Part shown: positions 9,901-19,100 of the stretch, in pieces
Position numbering within the stretch: the first letter of the stretch is position 1
Layout: every line of letters starts with the position of its first letter
From: Sphaerolaimus hirsutus
Taxonomy: Eukaryota > Nematoda > Chromadorea > Monhysterida > Sphaerolaimidae
Reading direction: 5' to 3'
Assembly: GCA_964036195.1 (NCBI GenBank)
Contig: OZ038458.1
Location: forward strand, 18,117,832-18,181,831
Length of the DNA stretch: 64,000 bases
The notes under the pieces: model-generated
Databases searched by the model: none
Told to the model about the DNA's origin: nothing
What the model saw: only the letters and a program-made list of their open reading frames with translations
Translations under genes and position numbers: made by a program

Positions 9901-12640
9901 TGTTTGGTGCGTAATTTGGTGCCTCTATGCTACCAGCACACCTGGGAAACACAGGTGTATTTCAACGGCGGAGAAAGTTTATATACAGAGAGTATTGCAT
10001 GGACAGGATGAACAGGTTGTGGTTATACTCCAGTGACTTTACACCTTGCATGCGTGGTTCACGCTGGAAGCGTGCCAAAATAACCTAACGTATGTGATTT
10101 AAAAAAAGTGTTATAACGTTTTACGATGTCTTTTACATCTTTACGATGTTTTAAAATCATTGATGTCATAACGTTTTTCGTTAATATACCTACTATCAAC
10201 AGTAATTTTTTGTTTATCATTGGCACACTTCCAACATGAGATATAAATAACTGAGCATGCAGAGTGTCCCTTTCTTAGCGACAAAACCTCCAAAATGCAA
10301 TATTAACATCAGAAAACGACCAAAGGGCATGAAAAGATTCCCTGGATGACGTTCGCCCGCTCCATGCCGGTGTGGGCGATCGTGGTGGTGCACACGTGCG
10401 CCAACTTCACCACCTACCTGGTGCTGACCCAGCTGCCCACCTACATGAACGAGGTGCTCCAGTTCGACATCAAAGCGGTTTGAACATTTGGTGCCAATGC
10501 CAGACCCTGTAAAGTGTAAAGCAATAGCAAAGTGTCAAATGACATGTAAAGTGTCCTGCAAAGTGTCAATATTCATGACAAATGTAAAGTGTCAATTGCT
10601 TTTCAAGTGACAAACTTCAGTAATAAAATCTTTGCTTTTTGATTTTGATTGACATTTTACAAAACATTTGACACTTTACTTTAAAATTTACAGGGCTTGG
10701 GACTGCCCCTTTGGAGTTTTGGATCGGTTTCGTTTAGTTTCTGTCGGATATCCTTTAAAATTTTGTCTAATTATGCCGCAGAATGGCCTGATCTCTGCGA
10801 TACCCTACATCGCGTTTTTCGTGTGCATCCAAGTGGCTGGCCTGGCGGCAGATTGGATGCGCAGCGCTCGCGTGCTCAGGACTGGCGCTGTGCGCAAACT
10901 CATGAATGTTATTGGTGTGTTCACTCCCCCACAAAAAATAATCTGTTGTGTGATGGGCTGGGAAGGGGGGCTGGGTGTAAAGCCACACACTTCACCTATT
11001 TATCATCACGATGGGCATTGAAGTGCGCTACTTTGCACGGTTCGTGAAGCGATGTGAAGCGTCAGGAAATGTCGCGGCTTCACACCAACGCTGTGGCTTC
11101 AAGAAATCACTTCACCGCGCATCACACATTACACATGACAGATTACATCCATCATCACTGTGCTCAATATAACTCCACTCTAACTTCTAACTAAATAAGT
11201 CACCACAAAAAACCACCCTTGCAGCGCTGGTGGGCCAGGGCTTCTTCCTGGTGGCCGCCGGCTACTGCGACTGCACGCGGCAAGTGCTGGCGGTGACTTT
11301 GATCACGGTGGCGCAGGCGCTGAGCGGCTTCCAGTTCGCCGGCTTCTGCGTCAACCACGTGGACATCGCGCCCAAGTACGCGGGCACCCTGTTCGGAATC
11401 AGCAACACGTTCGCCACGCTGTCGGGCATCGTCGCGCCCTACATCGCCGGCGAGATGACGCAGAATGTGCGTGGGACTGGGGGCGCGTGCAGCTCGATGT
11501 GATGGAAGAATACCATATTTCTCGAATTATGTTCTGATCCCAAAAGGGACATACTCGAAATACATCCCAGACCCTGTTAAATGCCACGTCATGCAAATTG
11601 TCAAAAGTTATTTAAAATGACACGAATAATGAAAATGATTTTCTTTTATTTCTGCCGCTCCTTTGACATTTTTCAACTGCATCACAAATTTTGACATGAC
11701 TTGTGAGACATTGCATGACAATTGACATTTTACGTGATCGGGCTGCAGGGTTATTTGCTTTTGCAACATAATATGTATGAGGGATTTTTGGAGCCAGGGT
11801 TCACTATTCGCTCAGATGGGGGTTTATTCGATGGTATAATTCGCGGATATGGTACGTAAATCGAGCGTCGACAGGAAGAAAACGGCTCAGCAAACGGAAA
11901 ACAACCATCAAAGGGTGCCGGTAAACGGCCCAAAAACACTAACAGCAGAGCACCTCAAGTTTTGCATCCATTGGTGTAGCTCCCAATCACCACTAACCCC
12001 CCCCCCCCCACCCAGGGCACCGCGTCCGAATGGCGGGTAGTTTTCTGGGTGGCCTGCGCCATCGGCATTTTCGGCGCGGCATTCTTCGTGGTGTTCGGCA
12101 GCGGCGACCTGCAGCCGTGGGCGGTGGTGCCCGACAAGTCGCCCTCGCTCGCCTTTGACCTGCAGCATCACAGGTGCGTAGGGTTGAATGGGTTTGACGG
12201 GTAGGGTGGGAAAAGCGCCGTCACGCCAGCGCCAAAGGAAAAAGCGCCATGGCGCTACTTTGCTGTGGCGCCATTGGCGCTGGACGCCACACTCATGAAA
12301 AAGGGTCATGGCGAAATTTTTTAAAAAATTATTCCTAATTGTCGAAAAAAATATGCAAAATGTGTAAATTGAAAAAAATGGCAAGTATCGTTGAAAAATT
12401 GGAATAACGGTGAAAAATCTGCGGAACCAATTTTAGATACCACTCCGCGGTTACCTCAATTTTCTAAAATTTTAGAATGATCTACCCTTAGAAGTGGACG
12501 CCTCATTTATTTACTACAGGGGCTACAGCACCGTGGTCACTGAACCAGAAGAGGACAAATTGCGTATTGAGGGGCTCAAAGAAGTTGACAGAGCAGAAGG
12601 GACTACTGCCAAACTACAACATGGTGATTCTGTGGATTGA
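6904..12640 (+). CDS. SLC17-family (sialin/phosphate-cotransporter-like) MFS transporter, 11 exons
   Basis: Exons: 6904-6952, 7377-7534, 8385-8475, 9016-9161, 9517-9585, 9782-10015, 10313-10477, 10782-10914, 11225-11466, 12016-12173, 12520-12640. All phases agree, giving 521 aa. The start is ATG 6904 (gacATGG). The product is a 12-segment major facilitator protein. TM1 region: [20 protein letters not shown] with [12 protein letters not shown] (an N-glycosylation motif) after it. Next come [16 protein letters not shown] and LAERYGG (the MFS loop signature), [34 protein letters not shown], and [21 protein letters not shown]. The family carries organic anions or phosphate coupled to H+ or Na+; the substrate cannot be told. 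The acidic cytosolic tail ends HGDSVD. Exon 7 could instead start at 10337, which would remove eight residues. Introns 4, 6 and 8 carry copies of one MITE family. Confidence 0.9.
7060..7350. mobile_element. degenerate hAT-like element (CATAGTTGTTGAAACG end) in SLC17 intron 1
   Basis: The left end CATAGTTGTTGAAACG and GTAAATACGT-type iterations match the complete element at 22736-23271. The right end is not recognisable and lies just upstream of the exon 2 acceptor. Confidence 0.5.
7550..7730. mobile_element. degenerate TGTAAARTG-type MITE in SLC17 intron 2
   Basis: Iterations of GTGTTAAATGTCAAG on the left and TTTACTTTCCACTTTACAG on the right resemble the palindromic MITE family found elsewhere in the window, but the termini are eroded. 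Confidence 0.4.
8866..8945 (-). repeat. tRNA-like (SINE head or pseudo-tRNA) segment in SLC17 intron 3
   Basis: On the minus strand the sequence has an A-box-like TTGATTGGTTAGAGTTGGG and a B-box-like GGGTTCGATTTCC at tRNA-like spacing. The acceptor stem does not pair cleanly, so a tRNA-derived SINE head or tRNA relic is more likely than a working tRNA gene. Confidence 0.5.
9586..9781 (+). mobile_element. SLC17 intron 4, formed entirely by a TGTAAARTG MITE (introner-like)
   Basis: The intron runs GTGACACTT...TGCCCCCCAG. From about 10 bases after the donor to about 13 before the acceptor it is a palindromic MITE: CAGTAAAATG at the left, a GGCAAACGTACGTTTG centre, and CATTTTACAGGGTCTG at the right. 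The last bases before the exon (TGCCCCCCAG) match those of the last ANKFY1 intron, so the acceptor appears to belong to the element terminus. Confidence 0.75.
10489..10709 (+). mobile_element. TGTAAARTG MITE in SLC17 intron 7
   Basis: The termini are GGTGCCAATGCCAGACCCTG on the left and the inverted CAGGGCTTGGGACTGCCCC on the right, with TGTAAAGTG / TGTCATG iterations inside. It begins about ten bases after the exon 7 donor (intron 10478-10781). Confidence 0.7.
11568..11750 (+). mobile_element. TGTAAARTG MITE in SLC17 intron 9
   Basis: The left end is CAGACCCTGTTAAATGCC. The right end is an eroded inverse (CATTTTACGTGATCGGGCTG form), with TGACATGACTTG-type iterations between. It lies in the intron spanning 11467-12015. 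Confidence 0.6.
12174..12519 (+). repeat. GGCGCC-rich patch in SLC17 intron 10
   Basis: Near 12210-12300 the intron holds AAAAGCGCC / GGCGCCATTGGCGC iterations like the subterminal repeats of the TAGTGATGGAA hAT-like family, without clear termini. Confidence 0.4.
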
Positions 12641-13182
12641 CGGGCCTAGCACTAAGTACTCATTCATAGGAAACGTTACCCATGTTTCAGGATTTATTGG
12701 AGGTTATTTAGAATTTTATAGTCTTGATATGATGCACTTAATTATTTACTTCATATTGTTGACAGAATTTTTTGAGTTTTTATTTCAGTTCTCGTACTGT
12801 CTGCTTACAATGAGCATTTAACAACAGTTTTCTTGAAGAAAAATATAATCAAAGAAATTTTTAACAATGTATTTACAATACCTGTATTATTTCCTTTGAA
12901 ACATAACGGTCCAATTTCTTCCTTTAAAAATTGTATTGAAGATTGTAATTATTTGTGGGAGCCTAATGGATTAAACATATGTTCATATCGATTATGTTTA
13001 TTCACTCGCAACATTCTCAGTTATCTTGCAAAGTTGAACATAAAGTTTTTAACCAAGAAATGACGAATTGGTAGTTCAAATGGTACAGTAAAGAACCCGC
13101 ATATAAGCCACGCAAAAAACACACACACACACGCACACAAAATACATAAAAACAGCAAAACCCAAACTGCAACACAGATAAA
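12641..13182. other. convergent 3' flanks of SLC17 gene and GEMIN6
   Basis: This AT-rich stretch lies between the SLC17 stop (12638-12640) and the GEMIN6 stop (13183-13185) on opposite strands. A minus-strand AATAAA (12997-13002) lies about 180 bases beyond the GEMIN6 stop and is a candidate poly(A) signal. Open frames here have no protein similarity and are treated as 3' UTR. Confidence 0.5.
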
Positions 13183-14823
13183 TCACCCCTTAACCCCCAT
13201 CTCAAAATCCACCTGCCCCACCAATTTCCTGACATTCTGCAGCACCAATGCGTTGCTGCTCTGCACACTTATGCTGTCATATGGCGCTTGAATAGTGCAC
13301 ACGCCGTTGGCGATCGAGACCACTGGGGGGCGGGGCTTAGACTGTTCTTCTGATTGGGGGTACGCTGTTACCACCTGGGGGGTGGGATGGGGGTTGGGGG
13401 GTGTCAAGTGTGAAGGATTTGAGTAATTTACGGCGTCGGCAGGTAAATCTTTCAGCATGACATATTGATAAGAATATGGTAGTTATGATTTGACAGTGTG
13501 ACCCGTATGATTTGACAGTACACTCCTGGAAATATGTCTTTACGTTCCTGAATGGGAGTAATTTTTTTTGGTTGTCATCCCATTTGAATGTGTCAACTGT
13601 TGGCATATACCTGGTATTTATACTACGTCCTAAAATAGAAGTCAGAATTTGCGTAGAAAAAAAAAACTTTACGCTTTTTTGATTTTGAAAAAGTGAAAAA
13701 CACTACTGAATTGTTGGGTGGGCACATTCAAAAATATTCAGCTTCAAAAACAGCTTAACCCACAGTTGCAGGCAGGTGATGTTTGCGCAGATAATCGAGA
13801 AGTTTGTCTCTGCGCGCGCACAGCGTCGCATCGTCAAAATCGGCTGCTCTGTCGCCAGTGGCGCTCGCCCCCGGAAGATACGCTTTTCGTAAGTCTGCGA
13901 AATGGCAGTGTGTCTCAGTCCATGTGAACTCCCAGTGCATGTAATTCGCTCCCAGCGCATGTAAACCCTCCATGCATCTATGCACCCGGCGCGTGCGAGC
14001 AAAAAATTTTTATAAGAAAACTCGCACCCAACCAAAACCCACCATCCAGCTGCAACTGCTGCCCCTCCCCGACGCCCTCCACCCGCTCAATGCCCTCCGC
14101 CAACAGAATAACCACTTTTCTGCCGCTGCCACTGTCGGCCTGGTCGCACATCAAAATCACATTGCCTGTGCATGGATCACACGCATCGAGCACGCCAATG
14201 TAGGGTTGTTGCATTTTCGCCTGCGAGAAGGGTTTCGGGTTTTCGCAATTTTCGGATTCGGGTTTTGGGTTTCGGGTCGGGCATCGGTTCCGATTTCTTT
14301 GACTACACTGAATGGGGTATTGGCAAAAAAATTGAAAACCGCCTCGTGACCACCCAGAGACAACTAGTGCCAGTTCCGCAAGCGGAGAAGTGAGAAATAA
14401 AATGGTAAAGGCGAAGTGAAATGGCAAGTAGAATGGCAAAAGCGAAAATAATAAGTAATTTCACTTCGCATCTGCCATTTTAATTCTCACTTCACCACAT
14501 GTGGAACTGGTTTGGAGACTTGAAATATCGGCTCTGGCTCCTCTCCATTGTCTGTCAATTTATTTTTAACGCACGCAAACTGGGTCAAAGCTTCCCACGT
14601 CAAGATCTATGGACAATTGAAAACGGACACACGCACAACCATTCAACAATGATGTCCGATTCAGGTCGGGTATCAAACATACCTGTGAATGCATGTGCAC
14701 GGCCACGCGGCGACCCAGCAAAGACGGTGCACATGCGTCGAAACTGTGCGTCTGGGCGGTGGTGGGCTCGGAGCGCTCGTCGGACGCGTTCAAGGGGGCG
14801 CTGTCGGCGCTGGTCGAAGTCAT
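13183..14823 (-). CDS. GEMIN6: GEMIN6 (SMN complex, Sm-fold protein), 4 exons
   Basis: Minus-strand exons in order: 14823-14683, 14220-14043, 13894-13764, 13374-13183; phases agree and give 213 aa (human GEMIN6 is 167). Exons 1-2 give an Sm-like fold: LLGRRVAVHMHSQ, then YIGVLDACDPCTGNVILMC and a VEGVGEG stretch. Exon 3 matches the helix before the second domain (RRDKLLDYLRKHHLPAT, compare KKWLEKNHIPI in human). Exon 4 carries VVSIANGVCTIQAPY and SSNALVLQNVRKLVG, matching the human C-terminal domain order. GEMIN6 pairs with GEMIN7 in the SMN complex that loads Sm rings on snRNAs. The extra length is a Ser/Ala-rich N-terminus and a Pro-rich linker at the start of exon 4. Confidence 0.85.
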
Positions 14824-16105
14824 GCTACAAGTAATGCGACATGGTCCAGTGAAACAAAGACCTATTCAGTGTGGCCACCTAGTACACCGTCGAACCTTTG
14901 GCAACTCATAATCTTTTGAGGACATTTGAGTTTACCAGAATGGATAGTTTCTGACAGTAATCAAAAGTAGTTGACAGACCCTTATTCTAGTAAACTCAGA
15001 CTTTTTCAAACAGATTTATGAGTTACCCGAATATCGGTGGCGTACTCACATTGTCAATGCATGGCGAGTTTCTGTGGAGGGCTTATAATTGGATACCTTT
15101 GTTGTTGCTGTGCAAGAAGCATGTTTGAGCTACATTTTGGGCCAATAATATACACATGATTTTTCATAATTTATTTTGATAAAATAGTGAGTAACACCTG
15201 CGATAGAAAATCTATAGGAAATAATAACAAATGACAGAGAAATATTGGTTAACAATGCGTTTTGAAAAATCTCACTTGACAAATATTTACACAGAAAAAA
15301 AAACTTGGGAAAATGCGCCCACCGACAGTAAAATACAGGGTGTGGTAAAATACAGTTATCCGTATATCACAGTGGATGTAAAGGCATCACAAATTACCGG
15401 GGGAAATGCAAAAGAAACAACACCAAACATACTGACTTGACCTCATGCTTTGCACAAATTACGTTTACCAAATTACAAATAACCTTTTTTGATATAATCT
15501 TATCACAAATTATTTATTGTGTTGAAAAGACGATATTTTCAGTACATTTTTCAGATGGGATACGGTATGGGGGTTGTCTCGCACCCTGTAAATTACAAAG
15601 TAAAGTGTCAATTGTGATGCAAAATGTCAATTAAAATGAAAAAAATTATTACAGAAATATCGACATTTTGCATGATATTTGATAAATTTGTATGTCATTT
15701 GACAGTTGACACTTTACTTTACACTTCACAGGGTGCGGCATTGCCACCGGTTTTCTGTGCAAAGCGTGTGGTCATGATTATAGGATATGAATGCACACTC
15801 TCAGCAGGTTAACGGACTAATTCCAAATGAAGTAAAACTATCAAAGCATATACACAGATCCTTCGAAAATTATGCAAAAAGTAAGAGCCCAATGAAAATC
15901 AATTTCAACCAAAGTCGTATACTGATAGGTTTAAATAAATACAAACAATGTTTTTCACAAATAAACTAGCGTGAAAAATTGTGCAACAAATTTAATTATG
16001 GTGAGAGCAATGTGATGAGAAAAATATGGCTTTTTGGTTTTTAATCGGATAGGATACGGTAGATTTCATAGTATTTATAGTGTGCGGTCACTGAATTAAA
16101 TTCAA
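14824..16105. other. GEMIN6-ANKFY1 intergenic region with small MITEs
   Basis: No gene is seen. A small palindromic element near 14927-15000 has ends GAGTTTACCAGAATG...TTCTAGTAAACTC, and a TGTAAARTG MITE lies at 15570-15748. The rest is AT-rich. Confidence 0.5.
15570..15748. mobile_element. TGTAAARTG MITE, intergenic copy
   Basis: The ends are GGGGGTTGTCTCGCACCCTG and the inverse CAGGGTGCGGCATTGCCACC. The interior has TGTCAATTGTGATGC / CATTTGACAG iterations. This copy shows the full terminal repeat (GGTGGCAATGCC form) used to judge the intron-borne copies. Confidence 0.65.
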
Positions 16106-19100
16106 TCACTCAGCATTAGTCTCAGCGAGCGTCAACAAATCCAAACACACATCGCACACTCTAACCGGTTTATTCAGTCCATACTTCACAATGGGCGTGT
16201 GCTTATCAGAACAGCGACTGCACAAAAGCCTGCCGCAGTGTCTGCAGTGGTGCTTGCGCATGGTCAACGAGAAACGAGTCGTGCATTCGGAGCACTGGGG
16301 GGCAATAACAGAGCCTGTAAAATGAAATGTAAAATGTCATGTAAAGTGTCAAAAGTCATGTCAAATGCCCTGGAAAATGGCAAACGTACGTTTGCCATTT
16401 TCCAGGGCATTCTACATGACTTTTGACACTTTACACGACATTTCACACTTTACATGGCATTTTACAGGCTCCGAAATCGCCACCTGGTCGCCGTCGGCCC
16501 AGGGCGGCTCGCGCTGCAACGAGTCGAGCAGCCGGAACAGGAGCTGCTTGGTGGGCGTGTGCTGCTTGAAGATGTTCACGCCGTGCAGATTCGTCGCGCC
16601 CAAGCACGCGCCCAGACGCACCGCAGCGCGGCACAGCGACGCCCGCCCGTTCATGTACGCCGATAGGAGCACTGCGAAGGGAGAATTGTTTGTGGTGAAG
16701 CGGTGTTCGTTCGTGAAGTAAAAGTACCAGGGTGCTTTCAAAATACTTCAATTGGAAAGATGGCTAATGACCGCAGGATCTCCAAAACGTTTGTTTTTGT
16801 GTTTTTCTAATTTCAAGTACCGCATTTCCTCGAATTACGCCACCTGAAAAATTTGCAGGTGAAATAACAAACCGCCTGGGGCTATTTCGAGGAAATATGG
16901 TAGACGAATTTTCGCGGTGCCGATTTACTCACGCGTATTGCCTTCAACGTCGGGCTTGTCGAGCGGGAAGTCTGGGCAAGCCTCGATCACCAGCTGCAAA
17001 ATGGCCGGCGCCGCGTCTTTGTCGCTCACCGCCAGCAGATGCACCGCTGTTTGACCCCTGAGAAGGAAATGTCATTTGAATTGAATTTTTTTTGCAATAG
17101 TTGTGAGTTTACTTAATTGAAGTTCAAACTCGACCCAGGGCGCACACCCAAACCCTGTAAAGTTACCTGTAAAATGTGAAATGTCATGGAAAATGCCCTG
17201 TAAAATGGCAACCTTTGCCGTTTTCCAATGCATTTTACATAACTTTTAACATTTCGCATGACATTTCACAGGATCCTAACTGGCACCACGCCAACCCACT
17301 TAAAATCCACACCATCCACATCCAGCTGTGGCGCCTCAGCCAGCAGCACCTTGACGCACTGCAGACTAGCCACCAGGCAGGCGGCGTGCAGCGGCGTCTG
17401 CAGCGACGCGTCCTTTGCCGACGCGTCGCCGCCGTGCTCCAACAGCACCGAGGCCAGCGTCGACTGGTCGCCCGAGCACGCCACGTGCAGCGGCGTCACC
17501 CGCTGCCGACTGCGCGATATCGCCGACGAGTCCGCGCCTGCCAGCAGCTGCGAGTGGTGGGTTTTGTGATGGAGCGATGTGACCGTGCGCGCTAGTTGAC
17601 AAAGACACCAAAAGTCAACTCGTGTCCATCCCAATTCAAAGCTTGCTCACGAGTGTCGCTGCACATACCGCTATATTTTGAATACTGCAGCTTCATTGGC
17701 AACACGATTAAACACTTTTGCATTCGAACGAAGTTCGTCGGCTCGCCAGCAAGCTTGAGTTAAATTCGGCCGTTAGAACTGGGATCGGAACCAGTTGACA
17801 TTTGGTGCCGTGTCAACTAATGTGGGTAAGGCCAAAGTGACCACGCACACTAGTTTATTGCCGAAATATCAGTCTAAAAATGAACCTAAATATAAATATG
17901 TTTCTAACACGTTTGAGTTTACCAGAATGAAGCAGTTTCGATCTCCGTCAACAGTAGTTGACGAACTTCTTAATCCGGTAAGCTCAAATGCGTCCAATGT
18001 TGATTTATATGTTTCCGTAATTATGGGCGTAAACTAATGCGCGGGGGGAGCAATATGAAACGTGCCGTATTCGATAATTTCCACTGTAGTTTTCGATTTT
18101 GGTGAAGTAAAAATACTTAACCCGAGTGCTAGACGGATGCAATCGTTAGTTTATCCGTTCGAAACGCTTGCTGTAATTTAGATGGACAAAAATCACAAAA
18201 GTCACAATTAGGGTTGGCCGATGTTTTTTTAAACGTTTTTTATTTTTAAAAACGTTGTTTTTTTAAACATGACGTCCGAAATGTTTTTTTTTTAAAACAT
18301 CGGCCGAAATTTTTAGTATTAAGCACTAGGTATTTTGCAAAATTTTTGCGCGCAAGCGCGCAATTTCACACACAAATTGGCATTGGTGGTTGTTTTGATT
18401 GGTTTTGTGGCATTTTTAGTATCAAAGTATCCATTTCTATGTGCTACCATGGGTTAATAAGCCGTCATATGTTGCTGTAGTATATAATATTGAGGTAATG
18501 TGCTTCCATGTACCTCCACAGTGTAACTTCACTCTCAAAGTAACAACCTCCCTTAATAACCTTGTTTAATCACCATTCCGTGCCAAACTTTACCTGAAGT
18601 CACGAACATTCGACTATAAGGCGATATACGAACGATATGTTGACGAAAAATGGATATTTTTGACACAAATCACCACTTATAATGCTATCCCATGGCTCCG
18701 CAGACATTATATGGTCATATATAACATCACAGAGTATTGCCACTGTCTGATTTACATATATACCGTATATCCTTGAATAAGACCCCAGGGGCGTTATTAT
18801 TTCGTCAGAGGTTTTGGGGGGGGGGGGTTATTCAAGGGGGGGGGAGTTATTTTTTCCTCAGAACTTCCAGGATAACTTTCACTTTATTCATTGTTTGTAT
18901 GCATTCCGTCAACACATCTAATGCAGAAAATGACCAGTTCAACAAGAACAAAAACAACGTATCCCGGGTAGGGTTCAAACGGGATTGACTTTTCGGGATC
19001 GGGATCGGGATCGGGATTCACTTTTTGAGATTTCGGGATCGGGATCGGGATCGGGATTGGGGTTTCGGGATCGGGATCGGGATCGGGACTGGTAAATCCC

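Noticed and set aside
12567-12821. 84-codon open frame after SLC17 exon 11
   Set aside because: It is out of frame with the terminal exon and mostly lies in the 3' UTR; the in-frame stop at 12638 fits a typical acidic tail.
13337-14035. Alternative minus-strand frames overlapping GEMIN6 exons
   Set aside because: Only the chosen frame links all four exons in phase and matches GEMIN6 from end to end.
17258-17569. Plus-strand open frames overlapping ANKFY1 exons
   Set aside because: The minus-strand frame encodes clear ankyrin repeats with matching splice phases; the plus frames are shadows.
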